DNA of 64,000 bases from Diatrype stigma (GCA_022225965.2 JAKJXP020000001.1:1444984-1508983); one strand, 5' to 3'. Counted from the stretch's first letter, positions 34,801 through 47,887 are shown. Notes: generated by a model not told the origin, from the letters alone. Made by a program: numbers and translations.

Positions 34801-37800
34801 TATCTGCACGGCTCCGCATTTATGCCTCGCTAGCAGCGGTAGCAGCAGCAGCAGCATAAGTACTTCGTAGCACGATCGGAAGGCCCATTCATCCTCGCCC
34901 TTTTTGAGTTGACCGAGACGTGGCCGTGTAGATCTTAAGTTTTGGACCGACCTCGACGTTTTCGTTTCCAAGGCGAACGTTTTTGACGACGTGGAGAAGC
35001 CGACTTGAGCCGCGTGTGGCCAAGCAAGGCACGGCAAATTTCCTGCGGTGCCTGCAAGAATCCTCGTCGCCGCCAAGGAAAAGACTCGACAACGAAAGTG
35101 ACGGCAATGAAGCCAACGACTATCATGGACAAAACGGCGCGCAGAAGGAAGGGCGAAGACCAAGACGAAGGTGAAGATGAAGACGAAGACGATAGAGTAC
35201 TAGTTAATCACCACGCCTTATCAAGACAGACAGACAGCCGGAGAGGGCCGCCCTGCGGATATGCTACTACTCCACCACGATAAGGAGGAGGACGAGGCTG
35301 ACGCTGACCGCCCGGTGAGCAGAGCGCGGTGCGTGAGGATTCTGGCCCCGCCGCCTTTGCAGGCGCATCATCCCGAAGATCCCGCGCCTGGCGCGAGGTG
35401 AAGAATGATCGACGAAAGGTGAGTGAGTTGGTAACGCAGTACGGTGCCTAATTAGGCCTGATGATAGATCATTGATACGTGTATAGCATGTCGCTAGCTA
35501 GCTAAGCAGGTAATGTAGCCTTGGTGATGTGCGTTGAAGCAGGGCTTGAGGCAAGGTCGCCTACCTACTACCTACCGGTAGCAGAGATCTCGTGGTGGCG
35601 AGACCATGTTGGTTTTGGCATATCGACCTTCCTTTTGTGAACTGGACATAACGTAATGTAGACAGCAATAATAATGATGATAATAACGATAACTCCGGAT
35701 CAGCGCCGGCAAGCTAGTAGGACGAAGTTTCTTGTTCTGATGTCATGTTATACCTGCTGGGAGCCGAATAATCTTGTAACCCTATTCCTATCGTGAGTAC
35801 AAACTCGTACAATACCTGCTTGCCTGCGCGGAGGAGAGAAGAAGCTCGGCTGCTCCGGAGGGGCAGCGGCGTCGTGAGCGGGGCACAGAAGGTTGGAAAT
35901 ACGGGTGGTGATGGTGGTGGTGATGATACTGGTGGAATGCATGGCATTTCCAGGGAAGCGAAGCCTCCATGCAAGGCGGTAGCTAGACGACTTAGGACTA
36001 GAGGAGGGTCCTGTCTGGGGTCTCACCACTCCACCACACACCATCTCACCTGCAAGCTTGGCTGGAAATGGCTGGAGGGCGTGCGGGCGGACATGCTGCT
36101 GGTGGTTCGGACCTTCTGGCCTGGTCGTGAGGATGCTGCTGCTTTTGAAGCTAGTTGGACTGACTAAGTGCTTCGTAGAGGAGGAAAAACCTGAAGCGGT
36201 TTTGCAGATACGAGAAACCCGTGATGATGTAGTTGGATTGTTCGTCGGTCTTTGCCTACTTGCCTGCCTGTCAGCTGATATTTCCATCTACCCCGCTGTG
36301 GTCTAGTCGGCTACCTGGGAATACGGCGAAAAGAAGCGATGCGAATTGTTGCAGCCAGGTTTTCGTGCTATAGTATGAAGCAATATATAGTGTGCATACA
36401 TACATACATACCTAGGCAGCTGCCAGGTAAGTTACGTGGTGGCAGGTATGTCGCTTTGCAGGTCCGACTTCTTGAAATTCCGTCCAATGAAAATAGCCGG
36501 TCAGGGTGGATATACCCCCTGACTGGCATCATGTATGTACTTACCTGCCCATATCTATCAGCCCCAACCTACCACTTGCATATCAATGCACGCATATTGT
36601 AGGACTTCCCGTGATGTCTATTGGAGCACAGTGTGTGAGACTTTGAGCATAATGCGGGGAGCGTTTTTTTGTTTGTTGTGTCTGTTGGCGATGATACCGA
36701 GGGTGGACGGGTGGACATGCCACGAAGAAGACTTCTAATCGTAGCTAGCTATTGTTTCGAAAATGTGTCCACCAGTTGCAATGCATCCATATAGCCGGCA
36801 GGGTGGTAGATACCTAAGACAGAGACAGGTAGTATGGGACATATGTGTGCGTGGTTCGATGGCTGTCAAATCAATGCCTACTTCGTACTAATTCACGGCG
36901 TTTGATAAGGAGGCTCTGAAACACATCCCACCCGCGAAAAGAACGAAGTGCTACCCAAGGCTATACAAGACCACCTGAGCATGCATCCAAACGGAGTTCT
37001 TTTGGAGCAGATCCCGGCGCACCGCAGCTGGAAACCGGACGTCCAGACCAGATCCTCCAGCCAGTTCCGGCGTGTCCCTCCTCAACACGAGGGGCTAAGG
37101 CGACTGCGGGCGCACCAAAAGCTATAGTCATAGGCCATGATTGCATATGAACACGAAGCTGTCAGGCTATGCTATGCCATGCCGTGACATGACATGCCAT
37201 TCCATAATCATTGTTCATCTCGCTCTCTCTTCTCACGGCATCTTTAACTAATGACTGCCTAACCTAAGTAGGTGCGGACTTCGCAGACTAGAACATAGGT
37301 ACCTAGGCATTTAACACCATGATATAGTTATAGTAGCTGCCTATCTCCCGAACCGAACGAACAGCGCCGGAGCAAATGGAAAGGTGGAGCCGACAAATCA
37401 AACTGCGAGTGGTCCTTGAGAGCCCTTGTGGAGGCGGCTCTCCAGCTTTGCCAGGGTTCCAGGGGTCCCTTCTCGGTTCTGGTTCGGATCCCTGCCATTT
37501 GACATCTTACAGGTTGCCGCTAAGTCCCAGGAGGGGTTAGTCGCTCCGCCAAGGGTGGCCGGGGTTGGCTGATAATGGAAAACGGCAGCATGGGCAGCAG
37601 TCGAGAACCGTCGGCGTCAACCACGGCTACGGGAACATGAGCTCCTTCGTTTGATTATTGCCTACCTTTTATCTTTGCTTTCTCACACTGGCCGACGGGC
37701 AGAATGGCAGGTTGGCAGGCTGGCACTCCAACGGAACGACCGTGCTTGGGTCTCGGGCTGGCTGGCTCTTATCGTCCCATGACTCCCATTTCCTCAAGAT

Positions 37801-38078
37801 GGGCCTTGAGCCCTGGTGCCCGTCGCTTCTGGGTTCCTTCTCCCCCTTTAAAGCTGGTGTATCCCCGCGGTCGTAGTTGGACTTTGTGAGATCCCTTCGC
37901 TTCCTTCCTATCAATTCGTCACACGTTCCGTCATTGGTATATCTTGGATAAAAGTACTCGGTCGTTTTCATAATTATCGGTTGTGTTACCTTCGGCATCG
38001 GCGTCTTAGCATTGGCTTGATACCACCCTAGAAGCAGCCCCTGATATACTGCCCATATACCAAACCCCGATTCCCAAA
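34801..38078. other. Long gene-poor region
   Basis: More than 3 kb without a supported gene. It includes GAAGACGAAGACGA-type triplet repeats near 35165-35190 and repeated CATACATACATACCTAGG near 36395. A CCTAGGCAT tract lies near 37300. The part right of about 37,700 is the likely promoter and 5' UTR of the DUF7707 gene. Frames on both strands are short and lack family signatures. Confidence 0.5.
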
Positions 38079-38759
38079 ATGCCTTCGTTAAAGACAACCG
38101 TCCTGGCTGCGGCCACCATGCTCCTCTCAACCGTCCGGGCTGACTACATAATCGACCCCGACAGCGTATCGCTCACGCTGAGAAGTACGTTCGTTGATGC
38201 TCTCATCGTACCATGCCGTGCCTTACCACGCGGTTCATTCTTTTCGTTGTGCTGACTGGAGACGATAGATTACTGGTGCAAGCAGGAGTTGAGCTCATGT
38301 CCCATCATCTGCCAGCAGGTTGAGCCACGGACGACCGACGTGAACACGTGCGACGCCGCCACCCTGACCTACGGCTGCGTGTGCGGCAATGGGTTGCAGC
38401 CCAACCTGTCCGAGTACTCGCTGACGATACCGTACTTCACGTGCACCGAGTGGGGCACGCAGTGCGTGACCGGCTGCAACGGCGACAACGCCTGCTCGAG
38501 CTCGTGCCGCCAGGACCACCCCTGCGGCGCCCAGGACCCGACCAAGCCCAACACAACGGCCAGCGCGACGCAGAGTTCGACCGCGCCGACTGCCTCTGCC
38601 ACCGATGACAGCGGTACCACCTACGATGGGTTCGCCGGCTCGTCCGGGTCCGACTCGGCCGACAGTGCGGCGATCCGGACGCTAGAGGCCGGCGGCAGCT
38701 TTGGAGGGTTCCTCCTCCTGTTTGCTAGTGTCTGCGCTGGAGTTGGCCTTGTGCTATAA
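38079..38759 (+). CDS. Secreted, probably GPI-anchored DUF7707 protein
   Basis: Two exons, 38079-38184 and 38269-38759, join in frame (donor GTACGT, branch GCTGACTGG) to 198 residues. A signal peptide covers about 1-21 (MPSLKTTVLAAATMLLSTVRA). The cysteine-rich core at about 22-135 has the family landmarks YIIDPDSVSLTLRNYWC, SCPIICQQ, CDAATLTYGCVCGNG and PYFTCTEWGTQCV, ending CRQDHPCGA. A Thr/Ser-rich stalk follows. The C-terminus is a hydrophobic GPI-type signal (GGFLLLFASVCAGVGLVL) after a small-residue cleavage region. Such proteins are abundant on fungal cell walls; their molecular function is not known. All core cysteines appear paired and intact. The gene looks functional and complete. 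Confidence 0.93.
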
Positions 38760-40553
38760 ACCGCATGGGGATATACAACAACAGCCTTTCTCCGCCTCTA
38801 CATAGCCCGACCGCCGACTTTCCGCTTTTCAGTCACCTATCATCAATAATTGTAATAATACTGGAGAGTGCTGGGGTAATTCCCGGCAGTTCTCCAGACG
38901 TGGGCGGTCGGGGTATACCATTCTTTGCTTTGAGCGAAACAGCATCATACCCATACCACTCCTTTGAAAAGCGATTGGAGTTCCGGATACAAACCATGTT
39001 CGTTAACATGACTGTCGAACATGGGCGGGGGGAGTATTGAAGTGACGTGACGTTTTTTATGCGTCAGGGGAATCTTTCTGCGGTCTGCGCATCCGCGATC
39101 GAGATATGATCATAAAGGTTGATGAGAGAGAGCGAACCTGAATCGAAACCTGCATGCTGTATAGAGAGGTGATGCGAGTCGTTGTGTCGACTCGTAGTAA
39201 TATAATGCGGCCGGACAATAAGGCATTGTCCACTCTTGGGCGAGAACCCATCATCACACCCCCTTTTCTGGCATTTCGCAGTGACTCTATGTGTAGAAAA
39301 TAGAGGTCACCGTTTATATCATTCATTCCCTATGCCATTACTTCTCTGTACCCGCCTACCTGGGGACACACGTAATTTCTAGACAACTATTTACGACATA
39401 CGTAAGCCATGTGCCAAGTACATGCCGGATATGATTGGCTTACTGCTGTTAGTGATCTCCGGAACATCGGCTTGTCGGCTGCTAAGAGACACCTAAGCGC
39501 CGTCTCGGTTTTGATTGGCTAGGAGTAAGTAATCTTATCCATTCCCGGCCCCTGGCTGGCTGGGCTGGCCACTCTGGCCACTGGCAATTCCATCCGTCAA
39601 TTGGATCGAGGAGGATTTTCACGTGTCAAATTCAAATGTGATGATGAAATGAAGCTGTCGAGACTCATCGTTATTGGACGGAACCTTTCCCCCCTTAGTT
39701 CGTATATAACGCGCGTACGAAGTACGTTGTAACTACGTTAACCACATACACAACTTCCAGAACACCTCGTGGATATGTAGGAGAGTGCAATATGTAGTAC
39801 GAATACTGGCATTGATTTTACGATCTATCGTTTCAAGGCCAATATCAATCACCAACTAATTCGACTTCAATTACCGACCTGGCCCTGCATTAGCGCATTG
39901 GCGGGAAAGTACGCAGTTGTTGAGGACATCCTAGTGCCAGATTTTCAGAGCCCAGAAGCCTACAGAAGCCTGCCTAGCGCCTTAGAGCCCAGAGCGCGGA
40001 GCTCCCATGAGCGCCCATGAGGGTGTCAAGCTCTGTTGAAGACCCTCCCGACCCCACTACTCCCGACCAAGACACAGGCTATTACGCTATGGACCCTGGA
40101 CGTCCAACTTCAACTTTTCGGTCCTGTCCTGTTTCTGCTACATACTACAATGCACGACATCTGCGCAATGCTGATGCCATTATTGTTCTTATTGTTCTCA
40201 TAATGCATTCCATTCTGTCTTAGCATTGTAATCGAACCAAGGCCAACAGCGCCGTATATTTCAGTTCTCTGCATCGAAACAGCACAGAACTTAGACTATA
40301 CTACACCCGAAAAACAATACCACGCAGCTCGTTGACGGGACTCGGGCTAAAGGCACCTTAGCTATAGCTGCACGTCATCTGGAAACCGTTCATTACCTAC
40401 CTACTCATCCGTCACCTTCCAGCGAGCGAGCAAACGGACAACGTGAAGGGAGAAGTGTCCACAGCATCAGCATCAGCACCGGCACCAGCACCAGCACCAG
40501 CACCAGCGGTCTGGTTCTTCTCTTCAAATTGCACCCTTAAAGCACAGTCCGTG
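38760..40553. other. Spacer, no gene seen
   Basis: It contains the 3' flank of the DUF7707 gene and the promoter of the phosphotransferase gene. A CAGCACCAGCACCAGCACCA-type repeat lies at about 40478-40506. No coding frame with family character. Confidence 0.5.
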
Positions 40554-42148
40554 ATGGTTCCCAAAAACAGTAGTAAGAATACCCCTTTTCGTCTACCTTC
40601 CCACATACTATGTCGTCTGCATACTCTTTGCTGATCGGGGTATCGTGTCGGCTACATAGAGGCGGCAAAAGCCGAATGCATCTCCGACGATGCGCTCATC
40701 CACCTCCGATCGTATAAGTACTCGGCCGTCGACAAGTCTCCGGTATCGAACTACATTCTGCGGCATTGGGTGCGTTTCTAAACCCTACCTTCCTCCGGCG
40801 CACTACCCGCTTCATGCCTACATATATATATAAGAAGTCACATACTAAGATGCTCGCTCTCTCGCGCGCGCCCGCAGTGGAACTTCTTCGTCGAGCTCCT
40901 ACCGCTATGGCTGGCACCCAACATGGTGACACTGCTGGGGTTCATGTTCATTCTCGTCAACATTGCGTTGCTCGTGATCGTCATGCCAGACTTGATCGGA
41001 CCGGTATGTACCCATCCCTACCCCCTTCCATGATTTGACGCTCTTATCCCCCTTTTTGCTACCTGGGACCTTGGGCTGACTGGTTTTCCCATATGCGCAA
41101 CTAGGGACCGTCATGGCTGTACCTCAGCTTCGCGTTCGGGCTCTTCATGTACCAAACGATGGATAACGTGGACGGCAAGCAGGCGCGGCGGACGGGCACA
41201 TCGAGCGGGCTGGGCGAGCTCTTCGACCACGGCATCGACTCACTGAACTGCACGCTGGCTAGCTTGCTCGAGACGGCGGCCATGGCGCTCGGCACGTCCA
41301 AGTCGGGCGTCTTCACTGCCCTGTGCCCCTGCCTCGCCATGTTTTTCTCGACCTGGGAGACCTACCACACGCACACGCTGTACTTGGGCTACTTCAACGG
41401 GCCGACCGAGGGCCTGCTCATCGCCGCCTCGGTCATGGCGCTCTCGGGAATTTTCGGCCCGGACATCTGGGCGCGGCCCCTGGTCGAGCTCGCGGGCGGG
41501 CCGCAGCACATGTTCGGCTACGCCGACCTCGTGGGGTCCTACTCGATCCGCGACGTGTGGATCGCCATCATCGTCGGCTCGCTCGTGTTCGGCCACATGC
41601 CCTTCTGCGTGCTCAATGTGGTGCGGGCGCGGCGCGCGCGCGGGCAGCCCGTCGCCCCCGTCTTCCTCGAATGGACGCCCATGGCCGTGTACACGCTCTC
41701 GATCGGCGCCTGGCTGTACTCGCCGCACTCGACGCTGCGGCGCGAGAACCACCTGGTGCTGTTCTGCCTGACCATGTCGTGCGTCTTCGGCCGCATGACC
41801 ACCAAGATGATCCTCGCACACCTGACCCGCCAACCCTTCCCCTACTGGACCGTCATGCTGGCCCCGCTCGTCGGCGGCGCCGCCCTCGGCAACCTGCCCG
41901 TGTTCGGCTTCCCCGCCGTGTCGGCCCGCGTCGAGCACGCCTACCTCTGGGCCTACTTCCTCTTCGCCCTCGTCGTCTACTTCCGCTGGGCCTACCTCGT
42001 CGTCACCAGCATCTCTGACTTCCTCGGCATCAACGCCCTCACCATCCCCCGCGAGAAGCAGCTCGAGAACGAGAGGAGGCGGCAGGAGGAGAAGCAGCAG
42101 CAGCGGCAAGCGAAAGCGACCAACGGCGCCGCCAAGAAAGCGCAGTAA
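40554..42148 (+). CDS. sn-1,2-diacylglycerol ethanolamine-/choline-phosphotransferase (Ept1/Cpt1-like)
   Basis: This membrane enzyme of the ER/Golgi transfers phosphoethanolamine or phosphocholine from the CDP-alcohol to diacylglycerol, the last step of the Kennedy pathway. Four exons join in frame to 432 residues: 40554-40572, 40660-40769, 40878-41003 and 41105-42148. The 19-nt first exon (MVPKNS plus one base) is my inference from donor GTAAGA and acceptor ACATAG; the rest is firm. Family landmarks are LRSYKYSAVDKSPVSNYILR, WNFFVELLPLWLAPNMVTLL and the CDP-alcohol phosphatidyltransferase signature DGKQARR with GELFDHGIDS (DGxxAR-x8-GxxxDxxxD, all three aspartates of the metal site present). 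About eight membrane helices follow, then a Gln/Lys/Arg-rich tail. Choline versus ethanolamine preference cannot be read from sequence. Confidence 0.94.
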
Positions 42149-43294
42149 GGACGGTAACTGCTCACCATCGCTCGGGGTGTGGGGTGTGACTGTGCTGGCG
42201 GGTATGGGCTGAGAAAGACCAGAGATGTATGTGCCATGCGGGGTTTTTTCAAGGCACCAAAGACCAGGAACGCGCGTGCGCGCTTTATCGGGATATGCAC
42301 AGAACCGGGACTGCGGCCCACAGCTTTCTTCCAGGATCTTCGTTCGCGGACCCTTCTTTTCATGTATTATATACCGGCGCCCTGAGCAGCCAGCTAACGA
42401 CGTACGAACGGATGGCAGGGCTGCATTGGAACCGACTGGGCTGGCTGGTTATAATATACGGAGGGAAAAAGGGGGAATGGACCGACGTTTGGGCGAGGAA
42501 GGGCTGAAACAAACCTGCTCAAGGTAGATAGAAACCAAAGGCGCCAGCCAACAATGCACGTAAGGGACTAGGTAGTCTGGGTACGCCTGAAGACACATGC
42601 ATTGATCCGGTCTGGATGGGCTGCGGCGGGCTACGTATATATATAGCTTTGAAATACATACCCCTGATATAGAAAACGGCATAATAAACACCGATAATCG
42701 TAATTTGGCGTGGGCAGTGGAGGGGGGACATCTACTCATTCGCATTGGTGCCGGTGGCCTCGTTTGAATTTCACTGCGGTGATGGTTGGCCGTGCCGGTA
42801 TTCACTGGACGAGGCAAGCCTTTACCCACCAACGAAGAAAGTCTAGGAACACCACCAGGATAAGCTTCGGGGCAATGGTTTTTTGTTATACACCTCTGGG
42901 TCGGTCTATCTACCGTTGTTTTGCGTTTGTTACACCTGCCTGGATATGAAAGCAACTGCGATCGTTGCTAGCTGCCAGCCCGTCTGCCTAGACCGCTCAT
43001 CTCATCGTCGTGACATATACGTACGTATGTTTTGCCTTACGTACCCCTAAGCAGCAAGCTGAAAAACCAGAAGATATCTAAGATTCAGCGATCTCGTGGT
43101 CTATCTGGTCTGATCATTTCATTCGTCAATCCACGCCCGTCTTTAGCCCCTGTTTTTCCATTCCGTTCCATCCATTCCTTTCCATTTTCTTTCACCTGGT
43201 CTGGCTGGATCTTGGTCCAAGATTGATGTGATGTGATGGATCGAAAGCGGGCTATGCCAAAAAAACCGTCACACAATTCTAATCCTAATAGTCT
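42149..43294. other. Spacer between convergent genes, no gene seen
   Basis: 3' flanks of the phosphotransferase (+) and Swp1 (-) genes. It contains GTATATATATAG near 42635 and ACGTACGTATG near 43020. No supported coding frame. Confidence 0.5.
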
Positions 43295-44573
43295 TTATCT
43301 CTCACCGGCTAGGCGTCGGCCCTGCACCTCGCCCAGGGCCTTGGTACCGCTCAGGAAGATGGAGATGGTGAGGAGGCCGACGAGGGGCAGGACCTGGAAC
43401 AGGTTCCAGCCGATGTAGTACAGGAAGAAGACGCCCTCTATGGCGACGATCGACCCGAAGAAGACGGCGTGGGCGAGGGGCGATTGGCTCAAGGCTACCG
43501 GCAGGTGCTCGAGGTTGGCGCCGAGCCGGAACCACTGTTGTCGGTGTTAGCTTGCTACCTACTTCACATTGGAGAGAGACAGGGGGGTGAGGGAAGAGAA
43601 TGGAGAATAGAGTAGAAAGTATAATAAAACACAACGTACACCGGCCCAGATGGCGGGAAGGGTAGCCACGACGGCGAGCGCGAAGGCGGCCGACACGACC
43701 TTGGGCGGGGTCTTCTCGCCGGCGCGGAAGATGTGGTGGATCTCCTCGAGCTTGCCGTAGCGTAGGGGTTTCTCGTAGGCCAGCGGCTTGGTGTCGTCCG
43801 CGGCCCGCACCACCGCGACGTCGAAGGCGGGGGCCTTCAGGGCCTCGGCCGAGCCGAACGAGCCGATCACGACGGAGGCCTGGAGGGGCTCGGCGGCGAT
43901 GGCGAGCTGGATGGGGAGGTCGGCTTGTTTCTGTGTCCGCGCGTGGTGGGAAGCATCTCGAGCGTTAGTGGGCGGTTTCGTTTGGATGGGTGGGGGTGGG
44001 ATGGGCTGGCTGGTGAGTAGCAAGGTGGGTGGGTAGGTAGGTAGGTAGGTAGGTAGGTATGTAGGTATGTAGGGAACACGTACGATCTCGACAACGGCCT
44101 TTCCGCTCTCCTTGACGGTCATGGGAAAGGGGGCCTCAAGGCCGGTCGACGGCTCGCGCAGAACCAGGAAGGCCTGGTGTGGTCGCTTGGCCTTGCCGTC
44201 CTCCTTGGCGGTCAGGAGGACCTTCAATGGCTCGGAGCTGCTGAAGGAGACGGTCTCGGTGGCGGGAGATGTCTGGGTGAACCTGAAAGAAAAGGCGAGC
44301 GCAGGGAACCGTCAGTAATCATTCATGATAATGTATGCAATGCACCCTGAGGAAGAACGTCAAGCAGAAACAAATCATGGCAGCGCATGAGAACTTGAAG
44401 CTGCAGATGGATGGGGCTTCTGATAAGGTCAGGTTAGAATAAACCTACTTGATCACGCTGCGGTCGGCGGACTTCTTGGGGCCCATGACAACCGAGGCAT
44501 CGTCAAAGCCCCACGACGAAGCGGCCTGGGCAGCGCCGGCAGCCAGCAGGAGCAGAGAATGGAGGAATCGCAT
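43295..44573 (-). CDS. SWP1: Oligosaccharyltransferase subunit Swp1 / ribophorin II
   Basis: An ER-membrane subunit of the complex that transfers glycans to asparagine. Four exons join in frame to 284 residues: 44449-44573, 44084-44282, 43640-43930 and 43295-43534. A signal peptide (MRFLHSLLLLAAGAAQA) opens the protein. The lumenal part contains EPLKVLLTAKEDGKAKRPHQ, QAFLVLREPSTGLEAPF and DLPIQLAIAAEPLQASVVIG. The C-terminus has three membrane helices at about 186-207, 220-245 and 250-270, as in ribophorin II. Size matches yeast Swp1 (about 286) rather than the longer animal protein. Intron 2 contains a GTAG tetranucleotide repeat. Confident by topology and motifs. Confidence 0.9.
44025..44068. 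repeat. GGTA tetranucleotide repeat in Swp1 intron
   Basis: Plus-strand GGGTAGGTAGGTAGGTAGGT continues to about 44060 with one or two T variants. It sits within the second intron of the minus-strand Swp1 gene, just inside the donor site. Confidence 0.9.
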
Positions 44574-45206
44574 CGTCGCTGCTTCTGCTCGTTCGTACAG
44601 GTGACCTGTGAGTTGAGGTGCGCAGCTGGGGCGAAAGGGGTAGGAAAACGAAGTGTGGGAGTTGTAGAGAAGTGAATGAATGGAACCTTCAACTTCAATT
44701 TGTTGATGTGAAGCTATCGCCGAACTTCATTAGTTAAGTGCGCAAGCAGCTGCTAAACATACGTACGCAAGTACTTAGAGGTAGGACGGTTATTGGTGGT
44801 CGTCGTTGTAGTACCCACTCAGCCACTACCCCAGGTGCTAGGTATTGCTGCAATTGGGTGCTTTTGGACACGACAGCTTGTTCCTCTGACGTTACAAAGT
44901 ACATACCCTACCTGTTATCTAAAATGTATTGTACATACATGTAGCTATCCAAGTCGACATCCAGGGGTGTCGAAATCTACATACACCCGACACGCATACG
45001 GCATCTACATATTTCAATGTTTCTATATGAGCCTCTTCTATATTTCTACATATGCTGGAACACAGCCAATTCAAGGCAATATCAGTATTATACTCGTTGT
45101 TCCAGCATTCACCATTTGGCAACGTAATGAGGTTTCTAACCGTTCTATGTTCTACATAAAGCCATATACGCCATCATGCCCTTTGATGGTTTTACACATA
45201 GACCCC
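44574..45206. other. Spacer, no gene seen
   Basis: Promoter side of Swp1 and 3' flank of the HET-C gene. No coding frame with recognisable content. Confidence 0.5.
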
Positions 45207-47263
45207 TTAGAAAGGCCATAATTTACTTCCCAAAGTAACAACCTTTCTAGGCGCCCATGTTGCTACGCGGTATACCACATGTATGGTATTTATAGTAACA
45301 TGACCGATGCCGGTAACAACATCTCCTGCAGCTCCTCGTGGATCTGACATGCCCTTCTTCAGTGTCCCGAAAAACCAGTTGATGTCTGTGATGGTGTCGT
45401 TGATCATTCCAGAAATAGGGGCAGCTCTCTTGTTGGGTGGTTGGCGCACCTCGGGCCGAGAGCCTGGGAACTTGGCCGGGCCTCTCTGTTTCCCCTCGAA
45501 GTCTTTCAAGGTAAGGAACTGGTTCTCATGGTTCCTGCTGCGGACACTATCCTTGGTCAGTTTATTGCGAAAACTGTCTCGGCCTTCTGCCGAATTCTCC
45601 TCCCACCATCTCTTGACCGTGTCGAACATATATCGCTGAATGTTGGTTTTCTTCTTAGGAAAAGCCGGGTGGTGCATGATCTTCAGGATTTCGTTGATCG
45701 TCTTTTCTGCGTTCCGTCTTGGGTCGTCCCAGCAGTCGACCACTTGTTGCGTGACCCAGTTCGTTATGACTGTTGCGACGAGGCCTGCCGGTCGGTTAAG
45801 CACGTTGCTGAAGTGGTCTTTGGAAAGATCTGAGTGACTTGGGTCTGATGCTTCCCCCTCTTCATAAATTTCAGCCGATTGAGACTTGGCCGCCTCTTCA
45901 TCCACGCGGTCTTTCGCAGCTTTGAGGGCGTTGCGCAGCTCCTTGACTGATGATTCTACCATGACAGCGAGGTATTTGTAGACAAGTTGGTTCAAGTAGT
46001 CCCCAAGTTTGTTGCCCGATCCTCCAGGCCTCTGTTCTTCTGAGTCTTCCTCGCCTTCTTGCAGCCATTTCGAGACTCTGTCGTGGAAATAAAACATCGG
46101 TTCAATAGTCTGCCAAACGGATTGTGCGTCGATTGAATCCCCAGGTACATCCTCTGTTAACTCTTTGGCTTTCAGGAAGATTAAACGGACTGACTCTAGC
46201 TGCTGTGAGAGTGGGTTGTTGCCCTCAGTAGAGGCCTTGCTCACTGTTTCGATAGCAGTTTTTACCATCTCGAACAGTTGCTCGAAAGCCATTCCTCCGA
46301 AGTTGAGTTTCTATTTATCGTAAGCTTCGTCGGTCAGACTCGGAAACATTTTCATATGCTTACATCCTCTAGTTCACCCAGTGACCCTTTGGATTGCAAC
46401 ACTGCCATGTCGTCCGCTTCGCCTAATAAGCTGTGGAAGATGTCGAGCATGCCAAACGTGCCGGTGACGATCGGTGGTACCTTTCTTGCTTTCCCGTGCG
46501 GGACCTTGATTCTACAGGCATCCCCGACGAAAGCGAAGACATCGTGTTCACCCAACTCGTGCAGGCAGAGTTCCGTGAAATTGCTGTGTGCAGCAAAATC
46601 CTCGAGCGTATGAAGAGCGGCGCCCAGGCGTATGAAAGATTCTTTGCAGGCACTCGATTGGTTCTTCTGCCGTCCCTTCCGCCCCAATTCAATACACGAT
46701 CTGAGCTGGTCCCGTACATAATCGGCAGAAGTCGCCCATCCATGACTGGAATTGGCTATATAGTTCTTCATTCCCGTCTTAAGGTCAATCTCCAACTCTT
46801 TCGGGTCGACCGGCCCTCTCAGGCGAGTATCGATATCCTTCGCATTATCCTGGTATCCTCTGGGATTGTCGATGTGCTCTACATGTGTGTAGCAGCCAAG
46901 GCGCTCCGTAGTGACCTCAAACTCGTCCGTGGCGAACCCAAATTCCAAGAAGCCCATGACCGAGACGATGGCCCGTAAGACTGGCTCAGGGACATTGTCG
47001 AGGCACGTGGTGTCTATGACCTGGGAGAAATCCCGCAACCAGTTGCCAAAGTAGATCTGTTTGCGCTGCAGCTTCGTGAACCTGTGGTTCGTGACAAAGC
47101 TCGATGGCAGGTACCGAAGCACCTCAATTATGTCGCCATGACGCCAAACAAAGCCGTTGAAGTCGCTGTTCGGCGGCACTTCACCAGCTCCGAACGCAGA
47201 TGCGGGGCCGATGAACAAGATGCATATGATCAGCAACACCAAGAGTAAGGAAGCCTGAGACAT
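45207..47263 (-). CDS. HET-C domain protein (heterokaryon-incompatibility C family)
   Basis: Two exons, 46364-47263 and 45207-46310, join in phase 0 (donor GTAAGC, acceptor AATAG) to 667 residues. A signal peptide or signal anchor (LLLVLLIICILFIGPASAFG) is followed by the HET-C hallmark FGAGEVPP and WRHGDIIEVL. Next come KLQRKQIYFGNWLRDFSQVI, RLGCYTHVEHIDNPRGY and ALHTLEDFAAHSNFTELCL, where the His/Asp-rich block resembles a metal-binding helix pair. The C-terminal 350 residues are helical and charged and end in a short hydrophobic tail (YRVATWAPRKVVTLGSKLWPF). Neurospora het-c is longer and ends Gly-rich; that tail is absent here. Neurospora HET-C acts in non-self recognition; many homologues have no proven role. 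Whether this copy is an allorecognition locus is unknown. Confidence 0.9.
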
Positions 47264-47887
47264 CTCGGAGATTTCGGTAACCTGCGATCAAACGTGTAAG
47301 TAGGAAATAAGCATCATTTGTCGGGGTACATGCCTAAACACCTTCGCCGTTGATGGGGTAGTTAGGTACCGAATTGTTTTGTTCGCTTCCGACTGTCCAT
47401 CCATCAAGTGCATGAGCCATGAGTCAATGACCTAGTTACACACCAATGACACAAGACCGGAGAAAAATCTCCGGACATTTTTCATGCCGAATTTATAGGC
47501 CACCGAGATAGGAAATCCAAATCACCACTCACAATGGGAAACAATATGTCAAAACCCGAATGCTTCGGGTGACAGAGCATCGGGGCAGTATTTAAGCACG
47601 GTGGTCTTCCCGTATTTGTAAATAGTCTGGAGCTTACTTGCCTTGCCATAACGAAATATCTAGCAATATGCGTTGAATAGAATGTACAATAGTTAGCGGG
47701 ATTCAGATCCAATTGGTATATCACAATCAGAATGCAGTTTAACCACGAGACATCGTGTTAACGCCCAGCGGAATATCGAAGTGCTATTGAAACGCTTTGC
47801 TCTATACCATTGAACACAATGCAACTCACTTTTAACTAATTTATTGTAGCCCCCCATCTATCTTCATCGCGTAGCGTCCCATCACCG
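47264..47887. other. Spacer, no gene seen
   Basis: Promoter of the HET-C gene on the left and 3' flank of the glutaminyl cyclase-like gene on the right. An 80-codon frame (47482-47724) has no family motif. Confidence 0.5.

Noticed and set aside
34786..35163. 125-codon minus-strand frame
   Set aside because: It is opposite the histidine phosphatase relic and a GAAGAC-type repeat; no motif.
37470..37500. GGTTCGGATCC resembling a tRNA B box
   Set aside because: No A box, no pairing arms and no anticodon stem at the right distance.
41240..42109. 289-codon minus-strand frame
   Set aside because: Antisense of the phosphotransferase exon; acidic/His-rich reading caused by GC-rich codons.
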